A stretch of 64,000 nucleotides of DNA from Puccinia triticina (lineage: Eukaryota; Basidiomycota; Pucciniomycetes; Pucciniales; Pucciniaceae), in assembly GCF_026914185.1 (NCBI RefSeq), contig NC_070569.1:4712001-4776000 (forward strand). The letters are read 5' to 3'. The translations under genes and the position numbers were made by a program. The notes beneath the pieces were generated by a model. That model did not search any database. It had not been told where the DNA came from and saw only the letters and a list, made by a program, of their open reading frames with translations. Positions 23,531 through 35,099 of the stretch are shown piece after piece (the stretch's first letter is position 1; the number at the start of each line of letters is the position of its first letter).

Positions 23531-24501
23531 TGTCAGCCTTAGAGTCATCACAGCTGACCTAAAAAGCTGCCTGTTCTACCTTTGTTACATATAAATTACT
23601 TTATATCTTTTTCATCTTAAGAGATATCCCTGTTTTGACTTCATATTCTGTTTCCTCATGCAATTTTAACCCTAGTTACAACTTACCAATTCATTGTAAC
23701 TATACTCCTTCCCTGAGTTACTGAGTTGTAGCGCCCTTGCGCAGTTGTGACGTGTCAGCGCTACTAGGCGCGCCAAACCACATGTACATATGTAAATTAC
23801 ATAAGCAAACTGTGAAAATTTTCGTAGTCAGGATCCCCCTTGCCTGAGGCGGATCCACAGACTTCAGTACACCAGAACCACCACCCAGATAACTCTAGGA
23901 TCACCACCAAAGAGCCTACTATACTCCCAGTATACCTACCGTCACAGGCGCCTAGGATATTGACAGTAAGTAACCTCTTTCACTGAACCTTGTTTATCTC
24001 AGAGGTACAACTCTGTGTCTTGCTGGATCTGCCTTTTCTTCTTGCTTTGCTTCCTCCTTGATCACAGGGCTGTCCCTCCAAATCTATAGGCCTTTGCCTC
24101 CATCTTGATCACAGGGCTGTCCCTTCTTATCATCAGGCCTTTGCCTCAAAATCTAGGTTCAGGGCTGTCCCTCAGGTTTCCCTTTAAGAACCTTGACTGT
24201 CCAGAGAGAAGTCTAAAAAACTGTGGCTGGATTAAGACTTATCTAATCCAGATACCCTCCTGAGAGGAAGCTGTAGCATTTCTTGCACAGATTAGCAGCA
24301 CTCTTCTAAAGAGTAGCATTGCCAGTGGACGGGCATTCCCACTAGAATAACCTAGTACTTCTCTTCCTTCTTATCCTGCTTGGTTTCTCTCTCTCTTTCT
24401 CTTTTTTTCTTTTATAGTTGTAATTTCTTTATCCCAAGAAATCCAACTATTGCCCCCCCATTTCTTGTGTCCTGCTGTCACTATAGAGACTCAGGCTCAC
24501 A
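23531..24501 (+). repeat. 5' LTR of Gypsy element 1
   Basis: 971 bp, TG...CA ends. It contains a TATAAATTACTTTATATC-like promoter candidate near 23590 and a C/T-rich 3' part. Essentially identical to 32080-33050. Confidence 0.95.
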
Positions 24502-24503
24502 AT

Positions 24504-24521
24504 TGGGGGCCTCATCGGGAA
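24504..24521 (+). promoter_or_regulatory. Primer-binding site of Gypsy element 1
   Basis: TGGGGGCCTCATCGGGAA starts two bases after the 5' LTR; TGG would pair with the CCA end of a tRNA. The tRNA species was not identified. Confidence 0.55.
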
Positions 24522-24689
24522 ATATACTCACCTTTTCATAATTCTAGACTGCTATAAAGCCAAAAGACTGATCCTCTTGACTAAATCAAACAAAAAACTC
24601 TAAAAATTCGAAAAATCACCTTAAAATTTTTTTCTACATATCTTTCTAACGCTAAAATTCTTCTAAAATCATCCAAAATTGCTTTTACA

Positions 24690-25208
24690 TTGATAAATTT
24701 CCTAACTGAACCCTTGAAAATTTTTTTTACGTCCTGTGTACTCGTGAAAGTGCAGAACTGCGACTCCTCCGCGCCGCTATTTATCCCTTCGTCGGACTTA
24801 TCCTCCCCAGAACCCTCTATATCTTTGGATCAAGAAGAGATAGAGAAAAACGGAGTACGCTCAAAAGATTCTCCTGCTTCTTAACTATAATTGCCGCAAT
24901 TGACCGTAAAAAAATTCGTAACGGCGCAGACTAGCGCAGAAGACGAAAATTGCGACGACAACCGCGTAACTGATCCGAAAGAAGGAAACTGGATCAATAG
25001 TTCCTCTTGGACCCCTATTGCTACTACTAAATACCCAAAAGTCCGTCGCCGCAAGGTCACCGCCGCTGTTAATATCTCTGATTGGACCTCAAAATCCGCC
25101 GCAAAACCCAGCGCAAAGGAAACTAAGAAAAAAACCTCTACTACGACGCGTAAAAGTAAAAGGTTATCTTCTAAACCTAAGTCCCAAGGTATTTTAACCT
25201 TGAATTAA
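24690..25208 (+). other. Leader frame with basic segment, upstream of gag
   Basis: One frame between LTR and gag has an ATG at 24690 and runs to two stops at 24882-24890. It then continues open to 25208 through a Lys/Arg/Ser/Thr-rich stretch (TTRKSKRLSSKPKS). The second part has no ATG. It could be a decayed or read-through small basic protein, or chance. Composition is GC-richer than the LTR. Confidence 0.3.
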
Positions 25209-25262
25209 TTCTTAAAAACTTTCTCTTTCCGCTTAAATTAACCTCTCTTACTCCTTATCACG

Positions 25263-28200
25263 ATGCCTCCTCACCTTAGAAATGGCCGAGACCTCTCCGA
25301 AGAGCTCCGCCACCGGTACCGCCTTAGCCCAGCCGCCGAAGAACGGCTTCGAAGGGCTAGAAGCAGCCTTGCCGCCTCTACAGGAGGATTTCCTCAAGCT
25401 CCCGGAAGAGGAGCCGCTCCCCCCAGATACCGGGATCCCTCCGGCTCTATACCAGCCGAGAGAAACGTCCATAGCTCTAGCGTCGAGCAGATCCACGCCG
25501 GTTCCACGGCCTGTCGACAGGGAACAAATAGATTTGACGGTGAACCCTCCTCAGACGAGTCAGCCGCCCTCCCAGCCTATCAACCCAGAGGGCATGAGAC
25601 CCACGGCGCCGTCCAATCTAGCCCTCCTTCCGTACACTCAGAGCCCTCGACGGGAAGCGTCCTCAGGACCCATGGACCTTATCCCGGAAGAGGAGGAGTT
25701 ATCCAGCCTCATCAGTATGTTCAACGAACAATTCGACCTTTTTGTCCGCGCCAGGGAAGCGCAGAACATATTAACTATGAGGCGTCTCCTCTCCCAAGCC
25801 TCAATGACCCAAGAAATGATCATAGATCTGGTTGGGAGGAACGACGGGATACGCCTGTGTCAGGATTGGATCCCCAGAGAGGAACTCAACAATCTAGAAA
25901 TATCTCTGACGCGCCAGAACAACGGCAACGGGCCGCCGAACTCGACCGCGCTACAAATCCGAGCTCCTTCGCAGCTAGCAATGATACCGCACGCCAGCCA
26001 GCAGCCTTTACTAGTCACGCCGACTCCAGAGCCTATGGGTTTTCAGCACCGAGCCTTGGCGCAGGAGTTCCAGGCTCCTATCCTTCCCAATCTTCCAGAA
26101 TCCCGTCCACAGACGCAGCCTCAAATGCGCCCAGAGAATCAGAACTACCAAGGAACTCCCTTGCCGCCGCCGCAACCGACGCAGACGCTCCAAGCGAGGC
26201 AGCCACCAGCTTCTATACCGCGAGAGGTGGTTCAATTATTCCGCCCCAGCCCGCATCTTCAAACTGGCGGCTACAATCCACCCCATTATCCGCAAATGCC
26301 GCAAGAATTCGCAGGCCACAACCCCCCTCCTCCTCAAAACAACTGGAGAGGATCAGGGAGGAACTGGAGACGCCCTCAGGACGACACTCAGAGAGTTCTA
26401 GAAATAGGAGAATACTTGATGAGAGCCACACGAGGAGTGAGGAGAGGCTATGGACGAGGGAGAGCCAGAGGGAGAGGCCCTTATTAGATGAATCTTTACC
26501 TAAAAGTTCCTTAAGTAGTGATTCACCACTAGGCCTCAGTTTAGATATTGATAATCTCTCTGATCCTTCAAATAGAGAATTTTTTCTCAATAATCTTAAC
26601 TCTGAAATGTCTAGAAATGGCCCCTTGTTTCTAGAAGAAAAATTACAAGTATTGTTCTCCAAATTTCTCTCTGAATTATCTGGTACTGTTGAAACCATTC
26701 CTGGTACTCTTCTTGAATCTTGTGTCAGCAATTTTAAAGATGTCCTGAATCATTCCATTCTTGATCTATTTAAAAATGAATTCATTCCCTTTTTGCTTGA
26801 TCAAATCCTGAACAACATAGGAGAAAGTGCCAGAGAGAAATCCACAGTGAATAACAATGTGTTAGAACAACTGAAGAAACACATAGATGATAAGTTTGAG
26901 ACAGTTCAAGATTTGATTCTGGTAAATGAATCACAATGTCATTCTAACATGGATACAATTGGCCAAAATCTGAAAGATTTTGAAGAGAAAGTGAGCAACA
27001 ATCTTACTTCCATTGATAATCAGATCAATGACCTTCATGCCAATGAACACAACAGGTTTGAACAATCTAAGAGAAGATTCAGTGACATATCTTCTGTAGT
27101 AAACACCGTGAGCTCAAAGCTGGATTCCGTGTTAATACCAGATGACAGAGACCAACCCCCTCATCTCTTGTACAATAATCCCTTCCAGAATGTCCACCAT
27201 GAGCAACAACAGGAACACAGACCAACTCCTCCTGTTCCTACTCCTGAACCACAGAGACCACCAAGAGATCACTTTCCTAAGCCTGCTAGCAATACTACTG
27301 ATACTAAGACCCAAGAGGAATTCCCCTACATTGATCATGGAGCTATAGACTTTGAAATGAGGAAAGAACTGTGGAAAGGTATCCCCAAAAATGGAGACTG
27401 GGAGAAATTCTCTGGAGAATTGCCTTACAATCATGAACTTTGGATTAAAAATACTGATATCCTGGTTAGAGACTACTTGATGCTGGATAACATGATAATC
27501 AGTAGATTAACAATCTTGTTAACTGACACTGCAAGGAATTGGTACCTAGGCATCAGAGATGAGTATGGAAACAAATCTTGGGCTTGGTGGAAGAATGCCA
27601 TCAGAAATAAGTTTGGCACTGAGAACTGGAAATGGAAAATGCAACAAGAGTTTGAGAATGATCACTTTGCCTATGATGGGAGGAAAATCCATAAATGGTT
27701 TGGTAATCAGAGAGAAAGACTGAAAGCTTATCAACCTGAACTCAGTCAGTACCTTATTTGTGAGAAGATCTTAAAGCAGTGCCCTCCAAACCTTGAGCAT
27801 GCTATTAAAAGCAGATACAAAAGAGATGCCACTGAAATGAGTTTTGAGGATATGGTTATAATTGCTGAAGAGGTCATAGACAGAGTCATGAAAAAGAACA
27901 AGCCTGTGACAAATAATTATAACACTCCAAACAGATCCCAATGGAGAAGCAATCCTGCCCCTGAGAAAACTGATAAGCCAACTGACTCCTCTGCCAAAAA
28001 GAATCCTGTCTCTGCCCCTGAGAAAGAAAAACTTATATGCCATTTCTGTAAACAAACTGGTCACTTCTCCAGGGAATGCCCTAAGAAGAAGAACAGAATC
28101 AATAATGTAGGAATGGATGATGATGATGATCCCAAGAGTGACAATGGAGAAGACCAAGGTGAACCACACAAGTCTGAATCAGAACTAGATGAAGAAGAAG

Positions 28201-31200
28201 AGAACCATAGAACCAATCACATGATTCTTGCCATGGACAATGGAAATGGTGCCAATTATGATCCCTTAGTTGATTTTGACTTTGGAACACATGCTGTAGA
28301 GTGTGAGATAAACCAAGACTTCTCCATTGCTGAAATTCAAGCTGAAACTCATCAACCTCAGACCTGGGACAAATCCTGCCAGTCTTCCCACATAGAAGAT
28401 GCTAGACTAATGAAATGCAAGCCTGATAGAGGAAAAGCTCATCTTACTGGAAAAGCAAATCTTACTACTGTCCTCATTGAATCCAGAGAACAATCATGTC
28501 TTCTTGATAGTGGAGCTTCTTGCTCAATCATCAGCAACAAATTGCTAGATTCTATATTACCAGAATGGGAAAACAAGCTCATGCCAATTAACCATGCTAA
28601 ATTCCACAGCTGTAGTGACCAATTACAGCCAATGGGCATAATAGAAATGGCTTTGATTTTTCCTCACACTAAAGGTTCTATTAGAATTCTAACAGAATTT
28701 GTAGTCATGAAAAATGCAAGAATTAACTATCTTATCCTTGAAAATGATTACATGTCTCTTTATGGCTTTGACATCACAAACAGCAAAGAGAGATTCTTTA
28801 CCATTGGAAATGAGAACAAGAGGAAGAAATTCAGCTTTAAGTCTCATCATCTGGAGAAAATGAGCCCTTCTAATGAAATTTCTGCTGTAAAGAAGTCCCA
28901 TCCTCAACTGCAGAAATTTATTATAGAAGAACTCTGTGAAGCCAAATTCAGTGATAAGTTGACTATTGAGCAAAAGGAGAAACTGTTTGAAGTCCTCTAC
29001 AATAACAACCTTGCCTTCTCCAACACCAATCAGCCCCTTGGTGCCATTAAGGGTCATGAAGTTCATATCAAGTTGACAACTGAGAGACCTTACCCTCCTC
29101 TCCTCAGAAGACCTCCTTATCCTGCCAGCCCCAAAAGCAGAGAAGCTCTTGAGCAACACATTGAAGAGCTAGTAAAACTGAATGTTCTAAGGAAAGTTGG
29201 TCATAATGAAGTAGTTGAGATCACTACTCCTGTGATCATTGCCTGGCACAATGGAAAGTCCAGAATGGTAGGAGACTTCAGAGCTTTGAATTCCTACACT
29301 GCTTCAGACAGGTATCCCATTCCTAAGATCAGTGAGACTCTGAACAATCTGGCTAAAGCTAAGTACCTGACTAGCATGGATGTACTCAAAGGTTTTCACC
29401 AGAATGTCATTGCAGAAGATTCCAGACATCTACTCAGGATTATTATGCACAAAGGAATCTATGAGTACCTGAGAATGCCCTTTGGGATCAAGAATGCCCC
29501 CTCTCATTTCCAGAGAATGATGGACATTGAATTCAGAAAGGAAATTGATGAGAAGTGGGCCATTATCTACATTGATGATATCATCATTATGTCCAACACT
29601 TGGGAGGAACACCTCAATAGGATAGACAGGATCCTGAAAGTTGTTATTAACATGAACATGAAAATCTCCTTGAAGAAGTGTAACTTTGGATTCGATCAGA
29701 TCAAAGCTCTAGGTCATCTTGTGTCTGGTATTGCCATAGGAATAGACCAGAATAAAGTAGCTGCTGTTCTCCAAAAGCCTGTGCCTAGTAGTAGGAAAGA
29801 AATGCAATCATTTCTTGGTTTTGCTGGCTACTACAGACAACACATTGAGAAGTTTGCAGAGATAGCAAAACCTCTGACTGAACTGACAAGGATTGATGTC
29901 ATATATGAGATGACTCATCATAGAATAGTAGCCTACAACTTGTTAAAAGAGAAACTGACCACAGCTCCATTGCTACTGTTTCCTGACTGGGCCCATCCCT
30001 TCACACTATATGTAGATGCTAGCATGACTGGTCTAGGTGCTGCTTTACATCAAGTCCAAGTCATTGATGGAGTGAGAAAAGAAGGACCCATTGTTTTCAT
30101 ATCCAGACAACTGAAGGACAGTGATACAAGATATGGTGCTAGTCAACTTGAATGCTTATGTCTAGTCTGGGCCCTGGAAAAACTCCATTACTACTTAGAT
30201 GGCAGTGTCTTTCATGTTGTAACAGACTGCACAGCTTTGAGATCACTGCTGAACATGAAGACTCCCAATAGACATATGCTCAGGTGGCAGATTGCTATTC
30301 AGGAATACAGAGGCAATATGACCATAATCCACAGAGATGGGAATATTCACAAGAATGCTGATGGACTGAGCAGATGGGCTTTGCCAAATGATCCTAGTAA
30401 CCCTGCTTATGACCCAGAAGACAAGGATGATGATAGATTCCCCATCATGGGCATACATGTTTCCACTTTCAAGAATGAGTTCTTTGACTCAGTGAGAGAA
30501 GGCTACAAGCAAGACAAGAACACTACCATATTATCTGAACTTTTGTTGAAAGATGCTAAAGATGCCCAGCTGAAAAATTCCTTACAAGATCCTTGGAGAA
30601 AGCTATATGATGAAGGAAGGTTCTCTATATTTGATGGCCTCATCTACTTCAGAGAGAAACACAACTCTGTCCTAGTCCTAGCTGACAAAGAAAGTATCAA
30701 CACCATCTTGCATGAATGCCATGACAGTGTCTACTCAGGTCATTTTTCTGAAGACAGGACTTTAGAAAAAGTAGCTGATACTGCTTGGTGGGCTAACTGG
30801 AAACAAGACACTGGTGAATACTGCTCTTCCTGTGATAGATGCCAGAAAGCAAATAAGGCCACAGGCAAAAGATTTGGACTGCTCATGAAAATTGAAGAAC
30901 CTTCAAAACCATGGGATGTTATTAACATGGATTGGGTAACTTCTTTGTCCCCTGGAGGAGCAGCTAGTTTCAATGCTTGTCTGGTAATAGTGGACAGATA
31001 CTCTAAGACCCCTATATTTGTACCCTGCTTCAAGGATGACTCTGCTATGGACACTGCCATACTGTTTTGGAACAGAGTAATGCCTAGGACTGGCATCCCC
31101 AGAATCATCATCTCTGATAGAGACCCTAAGTTCACATCTGAATTCTGGACTGGTTTACATAGTATGCTGGGAACAAAACTCTCCTTCTCCACTGCTTACC

Positions 31201-32042
31201 ACCCTCAGACTGATGGATTAGCTGAGAGGATGATTCAAACACTTGAAGATATGATCAGGAGGTTTTGTGCATATGGTCTAGAATTCAAAGACAATGATGG
31301 TTACACTCATGATTGGGTTTCACTTCTACCAATCCTTGAGTTAGCTTACTGCACCAGCATACATTCAACCACTGGAAAACCTCCTGCCATCCTGGAAAAA
31401 GGCTGGATCCCAAACCTTCCCAGAAATTTCTTGAAGCAAGACTCTGTAGACATTCATCCTACTGCTCTTGCTTATGGAAAGATCTTTGAGAAAGCTAGAA
31501 AACATGCTGAGCAATGCATAACAGAAGCTACATCCTACAACAAAGAAAGATGGGACAAGAGTCACAAAGAACCATCTTTTAAAGTCGGTGATAAAGTCCT
31601 AATATCCACAGCAAACTTCAACAACCTGTCTGGCCCTAAGAAGATGAGAGACTCCTTCACTGGACCATTCCTTGTGAAAGCTTTACATGGGAAGAATGCT
31701 GTAGAAGTGATACTGACTGAAGAGTTTAGCAGGAAACATCCCACATTTCCTGTCAGCTTGGTGAAACCATACAAGGACCCCAATCCAGACAAGTTCCCTT
31801 TGAGACAAAAAGTCAAAGTTGTCATTCCCCCTATGGATAAAACCCCTCAGAGTAAAGTCATACAAAAGATTCTCAGAGACAAGAGATTGAGAGTGGAAAA
31901 CAGAGATGTTATCATGTACTTAGCTAGATACAAAGGTATGAGTGCTGATCATGATGAATGGCTCCTTGAGAAAGACATCCCAGACTCTGCTATCCTTCTC
32001 AGGAAATTCAGAAGTGACAAGAGGTCTAACCCTGTGGTTTAA
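25263..32042 (+). CDS. Gag-Pol polyprotein of Gypsy element 1
   Basis: A single 2,259-residue frame starting at an ATG with A at -3. Order of domains: a low-complexity Ser/Pro/Arg-rich N-terminus (1 to about 410); a helical region; retrotransposon Gag (about 690-880); zinc knuckle [14 protein letters not shown] (about 925); aspartic protease LLDSGAS (about 1078); reverse transcriptase with YIDD (about 1436); RNase H (LYVDAS, about 1582); integrase with an HHCC zinc site (from about 1817), catalytic D (about 1889), D (about 1951) and E (about 1986); and a C-terminal chromodomain-like segment (about 2200-2257). No internal stops, so probably functional. The first 1.2 kb is GC-rich and also open in a second frame, unlike the AT-rich remainder. 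Confidence 0.95.
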   Translation: MPPHLRNGRDLSEELRHRYRLSPAAEERLRRARSSLAASTGGFPQAPGRGAAPPRYRDPSGSIPAERNVHSSSVEQIHAGSTACRQGTNRFDGEPSSDESAALPAYQPRGHETHGAVQSSPPSVHSEPSTGSVLRTHGPYPGRGGVIQPHQYVQRTIRPFCPRQGSAEHINYEASPLPSLNDPRNDHRSGWEERRDTPVSGLDPQRGTQQSRNISDAPEQRQRAAELDRATNPSSFAASNDTARQPAAFTSHADSRAYGFSAPSLGAGVPGSYPSQSSRIPSTDAASNAPRESELPRNSLAAAATDADAPSEAATSFYTARGGSIIPPQPASSNWRLQSTPLSANAARIRRPQPPSSSKQLERIREELETPSGRHSESSRNRRILDESHTRSEERLWTRESQRERPLLDESLPKSSLSSDSPLGLSLDIDNLSDPSNREFFLNNLNSEMSRNGPLFLEEKLQVLFSKFLSELSGTVETIPGTLLESCVSNFKDVLNHSILDLFKNEFIPFLLDQILNNIGESAREKSTVNNNVLEQLKKHIDDKFETVQDLILVNESQCHSNMDTIGQNLKDFEEKVSNNLTSIDNQINDLHANEHNRFEQSKRRFSDISSVVNTVSSKLDSVLIPDDRDQPPHLLYNNPFQNVHHEQQQEHRPTPPVPTPEPQRPPRDHFPKPASNTTDTKTQEEFPYIDHGAIDFEMRKELWKGIPKNGDWEKFSGELPYNHELWIKNTDILVRDYLMLDNMIISRLTILLTDTARNWYLGIRDEYGNKSWAWWKNAIRNKFGTENWKWKMQQEFENDHFAYDGRKIHKWFGNQRERLKAYQPELSQYLICEKILKQCPPNLEHAIKSRYKRDATEMSFEDMVIIAEEVIDRVMKKNKPVTNNYNTPNRSQWRSNPAPEKTDKPTDSSAKKNPVSAPEKEKLICHFCKQTGHFSRECPKKKNRINNVGMDDDDDPKSDNGEDQGEPHKSESELDEEEENHRTNHMILAMDNGNGANYDPLVDFDFGTHAVECEINQDFSIAEIQAETHQPQTWDKSCQSSHIEDARLMKCKPDRGKAHLTGKANLTTVLIESREQSCLLDSGASCSIISNKLLDSILPEWENKLMPINHAKFHSCSDQLQPMGIIEMALIFPHTKGSIRILTEFVVMKNARINYLILENDYMSLYGFDITNSKERFFTIGNENKRKKFSFKSHHLEKMSPSNEISAVKKSHPQLQKFIIEELCEAKFSDKLTIEQKEKLFEVLYNNNLAFSNTNQPLGAIKGHEVHIKLTTERPYPPLLRRPPYPASPKSREALEQHIEELVKLNVLRKVGHNEVVEITTPVIIAWHNGKSRMVGDFRALNSYTASDRYPIPKISETLNNLAKAKYLTSMDVLKGFHQNVIAEDSRHLLRIIMHKGIYEYLRMPFGIKNAPSHFQRMMDIEFRKEIDEKWAIIYIDDIIIMSNTWEEHLNRIDRILKVVINMNMKISLKKCNFGFDQIKALGHLVSGIAIGIDQNKVAAVLQKPVPSSRKEMQSFLGFAGYYRQHIEKFAEIAKPLTELTRIDVIYEMTHHRIVAYNLLKEKLTTAPLLLFPDWAHPFTLYVDASMTGLGAALHQVQVIDGVRKEGPIVFISRQLKDSDTRYGASQLECLCLVWALEKLHYYLDGSVFHVVTDCTALRSLLNMKTPNRHMLRWQIAIQEYRGNMTIIHRDGNIHKNADGLSRWALPNDPSNPAYDPEDKDDDRFPIMGIHVSTFKNEFFDSVREGYKQDKNTTILSELLLKDAKDAQLKNSLQDPWRKLYDEGRFSIFDGLIYFREKHNSVLVLADKESINTILHECHDSVYSGHFSEDRTLEKVADTAWWANWKQDTGEYCSSCDRCQKANKATGKRFGLLMKIEEPSKPWDVINMDWVTSLSPGGAASFNACLVIVDRYSKTPIFVPCFKDDSAMDTAILFWNRVMPRTGIPRIIISDRDPKFTSEFWTGLHSMLGTKLSFSTAYHPQTDGLAERMIQTLEDMIRRFCAYGLEFKDNDGYTHDWVSLLPILELAYCTSIHSTTGKPPAILEKGWIPNLPRNFLKQDSVDIHPTALAYGKIFEKARKHAEQCITEATSYNKERWDKSHKEPSFKVGDKVLISTANFNNLSGPKKMRDSFTGPFLVKALHGKNAVEVILTEEFSRKHPTFPVSLVKPYKDPNPDKFPLRQKVKVVIPPMDKTPQSKVIQKILRDKRLRVENRDVIMYLARYKGMSADHDEWLLEKDIPDSAILLRKFRSDKRSNPVV
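25282..26487 (+). CDS. Overlapping 401-codon ORF in another frame of gag
   Basis: This frame opens at ATG 25282 (G at -3, G at +4), 19 bases after the polyprotein start, and stays open for 401 codons entirely within the N-terminal part of gag-pol. Its product looks protein-like rather than random: an acidic/Pro-rich N-terminus, a predicted-helical middle ([20 protein letters not shown], then [11 protein letters not shown] and [11 protein letters not shown]), a Pro/Gln-rich linker, and an Arg/Gly-rich end ([15 protein letters not shown]) typical of RNA binding. The polyprotein's own product over the same bases is low-complexity, so the ORF may be the older or more constrained frame. I do not recognise the protein. 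Leaky scanning from the first ATG would suffice to express it. Confidence 0.6.
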   Translation: MAETSPKSSATGTALAQPPKNGFEGLEAALPPLQEDFLKLPEEEPLPPDTGIPPALYQPRETSIALASSRSTPVPRPVDREQIDLTVNPPQTSQPPSQPINPEGMRPTAPSNLALLPYTQSPRREASSGPMDLIPEEEELSSLISMFNEQFDLFVRAREAQNILTMRRLLSQASMTQEMIIDLVGRNDGIRLCQDWIPREELNNLEISLTRQNNGNGPPNSTALQIRAPSQLAMIPHASQQPLLVTPTPEPMGFQHRALAQEFQAPILPNLPESRPQTQPQMRPENQNYQGTPLPPPQPTQTLQARQPPASIPREVVQLFRPSPHLQTGGYNPPHYPQMPQEFAGHNPPPPQNNWRGSGRNWRRPQDDTQRVLEIGEYLMRATRGVRRGYGRGRARGRGPY

Positions 32043-32067
32043 TTTCTTACAGAAATCCAACCCTTTT

Positions 32068-32079
32068 GGTGGTAGGGAA
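32068..32079 (+). promoter_or_regulatory. Polypurine tract of Gypsy element 1
   Basis: GGTGGTAGGGAA-type purine run directly before the 3' LTR start TGTCAG. Confidence 0.6.
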
Positions 32080-33050
32080 TGTCAGCCTTAGAGTCATCAC
32101 AGCTGACCTAAAAAGCTGCCTGTTCTACCTTTGTTACATATAAATTACTTTATATCTTTTTCATCTTAAGAGATATCCCTGTTTTGACTTCATATTCTGT
32201 TTCCTCATGCAATTTTAACCCTAGTTACAACTTACCAATTCATTGTAACTATACTCCTTCCCTGAGTTACTGAGTTGTAGCGCCCTTGCGCAGTTGTGAC
32301 GTGTCAGCGCTACTAGGCGCGCCAAACCACATGTACATATGTAAATTACATAAGCAAACTGTGAAAATTTTCGTAGTCAGGATCCCCCTTGCCTGAGGCG
32401 GATCCACAGACTTCAGTACACCAGAACCACCACCCAGATAACTCTAGGATCACCACCAAAGAGCCTACTATACTCCCAGTATACCTACCGTCACAGGCGC
32501 CTAGGATATTGACAGTAAGTAACCTCTTTCACTGAACCTTGTTTATCTCAGAGGTACAACTCTGTGTCTAGCTGGATCTGCCTTTTCTTCTTGCTTTGCT
32601 TCCTCCTTGATCACAGGGCTGTCCCTCCAAATCTATAGGCCTTTGCCTCCATCTTGATCACAGGGCTGTCCCTTCTTATCATCAGGCCTTTGCCTCAAAA
32701 TCTAGGTTCAGGGCTGTCCCTCAGGTTTCCCTTTAAGAACCTTGACTGTCCAGAGAGAAGTCTAAAAAACTGTGGCTGGATTAAGACTTATCTAATCCAG
32801 ATACCCTCCTGAGAGGAAGCTGTAGCATTTCTTGCACAGATTAGCAGCACTCTTCTAAAGAGTAGCATTGCCAGTGGACGGGCATTCCCACTAGAATAAC
32901 CTAGTACTTCTCTTCCTTCTTATCCTGCTTGGTTTCTCTCTCTCTTTCTCTTTTTTTCTTTTATAGTTGTAATTTCTTTATCCCAAGAAATCCAACTATT
33001 GCCCCCCCATTTCTTGTGTCCTGCTGTCACTATAGAGACTCAGGCTCACA
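32080..33050 (+). repeat. 3' LTR of Gypsy element 1
   Basis: 971 bp, same length as the 5' LTR with one difference noticed; ends CACA followed by the TSD TGCGG. Confidence 0.95.
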
Positions 33051-33064
33051 TGCGGGGCAGACCC

Positions 33065-33091
33065 GCGGCGGCGCAGCCGCTTGGCCTCTAG
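33065..33091 (+). mobile_element. Helitron 3' terminus (hairpin + CTAG)
   Basis: Stem GCGGC/GCCGC with loop GGCGCA, then TTGGCCTCTAG and a flanking T. Matches the termini at 5064-5088 and 33957-33986 (inverted). Confidence 0.75.
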
Positions 33092-33956
33092 TCTCACAAT
33101 AAAATGCAGCTTTTATTTTGGAATAATTCAGATATAGTCCAAAAATAAATATATAATCTAGTTCAAGTAATTCCCAAAATTAAAAATTTCTTTATTATGA
33201 TTATAAAGAGCTTTGAGGTGGTTTTTGGAGTTATGCTGATTGAGGGGGTTAGTACCACTACAGAAAACTTATTTCTCCCAAGTAATACTATTACATATTT
33301 TGCCTAGAAATTCACTAATTTTGAGCAGCTTTTCCAAGCTACTTTAGGGACTGAAACAATACTAGGCTGTTCTTCTGGAGGAGGGAAATCTCTGCATTCA
33401 ATTGGCAAGACTAGCAATCCTCAACACTCAACTCATCCCAACCAGGGGGATTTTTCCATCCAAATGACCACATTTCAGTCAGTCTCAACTGAAGATTTGC
33501 CAAATTCTGGGCAATTTTTTGAACCTGAAAAAATTGAATTGGATGTAAGATTATTCTTCTGAAATGCAAATCAGATGAGATTTCAACAAGCTGAAACTTT
33601 GAATTCCTTGCTTATCCTTAAATTTAGGATGAACACCTCATTGCAGATGAGCATATTATACAAATTCAGCCAGTTCAAAAAAACAGGCACACAATTGACA
33701 CACTCCAAGAAATGAAATTGGAAACTGATTCAGAAATTTCTCAAAGATCTCTTTTCCTGCCTCTGGAATACTTTGATGCCTCAAATTGGGGAGACCATGA
33801 ATCCAAAGAAAGACAAAATATCCAGGAGGGAGCTTCAAGTCAGCCAGATTCAAAAAGTTTAATTATCCTAGCTGCTTCCACAATATGGACTCTTCTGATC
33901 CTTCTTTGGGTTCAGCATATTACAAGATAAAACTCACTTTTGATTTCATTCAATGA
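33092..33956. other. AT-rich DNA between two facing Helitron 3' ends
   Basis: 865 bp with no convincing gene. A 72-codon frame at 33712-33930 ends in a hydrophobic segment (LIILAASTIWTLLILL) but has no supporting context. Confidence 0.4.
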
Positions 33957-33986
33957 CTAGAGGCCAAGGCAGCTTCGTCGCTGCAG
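33957..33986 (-). mobile_element. Helitron-type 3' terminus, minus orientation
   Basis: On the minus strand: stem GCAGC, loop GACGAA, stem GCTGC, then CTTGGCCTCTAG and a flanking T. The element would extend to the right; its 5' end was not recognised. Confidence 0.65.
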
Positions 33987-33993
33987 TCACCAT

Positions 33994-35099
33994 ATCATCC
34001 CTTAGTCCAGAATAATCATTTGCAGGTGTACCTCCCACCAATTTATTTTGTTAATATGACTGCTGTTATCAGAGGAATTTTCCCATGGAGTTTAAATCAT
34101 ATCAACATTAGGTTCCAAACAGGTATTGTGTTTTGAAATAAGTAATTTGGACTTGAAATCATGAAATTTAGGATTTTCAAATGAATTAATTATGGTGCCA
34201 GAACCCAATGATTGAAGGTACACAACCAAGGCACTTAGGGAGGGTACCTAAGTCCATGAGCATGAGTAATGCGGGCTGAGCACAGGCAGACCAAAGGGCA
34301 GAGGAAGATGAGGCCCAAGCACCTGGCTGAGCAGTAACAAGTGGTGTATATTGGTACCAAACTCTGGCCAGAGTCACCCCCATCCTCACCACTCCGTCTC
34401 TCTCCACCGCATTAGTATCTCTTGTTATTTCATACCCAACGGGAGGAAATAACTCAAACTTTTTAAGTACCAACCCACCCACCCAAATTTGGTTAAACAG
34501 GGGAAAGGGGGACTGACTGAGTACGGGCGGCGGTTGGTTTTGCCGCGCACTCCCTACTCAATTTAAAGAACACAATCATTATCTATCACAGGTACTTCTC
34601 TAGCCTAATTGAGTATTCAAAATTTTTGGATAAGTTGACTCAATTTTATCCCATGACTCAGGTGGACTGAGTGAACTAGTTTCACTTATAAACCCTAGAG
34701 GAAGGAAGATGGACCGTACTTAGAAGGCTCTGGAACCTCTCCTTGACATGATTACTAGAAGATAGTACCATGAATGCATAATGGATTTCATCATTGGTGT
34801 GGTGGCCCATTTCGTGGTCAGCTATTCACACTATGAAAAAAATCAAGAAACTGGTGTCAGTTGACATGCAGTATACTGGAGTTCAGTCCCCCTTGAAACA
34901 AGCCTGATACAAAAAAAATCCCAGGGTGGTGCAACCTGGAATATTTGGAAGTTACTCAACAGCCCAGGCTAAGCAGTATTTTAAGACTCTACTTAGCCAC
35001 ACCAGCTGCACCTTAACTTAGTGCACTCACTTTTGAGTTGCTCAGCTGGCAAGGCAGTAGCACCTAGGTACATGTCAGCACCTTTGTTAAGCAGGAGGA
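33994..35099. other. No gene recognised; interior of the minus-strand Helitron-like element?
   Basis: About 1.1 kb without a credible exon. It lies on the inner side of the inverted Helitron 3' end, so it may be non-autonomous Helitron sequence. Confidence 0.35.

Larger units (their letters stand above)
23531..33050 (+). mobile_element. Gypsy (chromovirus-like) LTR retrotransposon 1, complete
   Basis: Two 971-bp LTRs (23531-24501 and 32080-33050) with TGTCAG...CACA ends are flanked by the perfect 5-bp duplication TGCGG (23526-23530 and 33051-33055). Comparing the LTRs by eye I found one difference (CTTGC versus CTAGC, about 24011 and 32560), so insertion was recent. The internal region has a primer-binding site, one long gag-pol frame, an overlapping ORF, and a polypurine tract. 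The element interrupts the Helitron 40 bp before its 3' end. Confidence 0.95.
9272..33091 (+). mobile_element. Large Helitron, split by a Gypsy insertion
   Basis: The 3' end is well defined: hairpin GCGGC (33065-33069), loop, GCCGC (33076-33080), then TTGGCCTCTAG ending at 33091 and followed by T, as Helitrons require. The 5' end is only approximate: a TC at 9272 (TCAAGGGTTCCCCC, with a related TCAGAGGTTCCCC about 45 bp on) is a candidate near a sharp change in base composition, but the preceding base is T rather than A. Inside lie a Rep-helicase gene and three small paralogous genes. A 9.5-kb Gypsy element with TSD TGCGG sits 40 bp before the 3' end, leaving about 14 kb of Helitron. Membership of all genes in one element is inferred from position. 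Confidence 0.6.

Noticed and set aside
22727..23551. 274-codon minus-strand frame
   Set aside because: Only its end coincides with exon 1 of gene B in frame; the rest is Pro/Thr/Ser-rich and probably untranslated leader. The ATG at 23044 matches gene A exactly.
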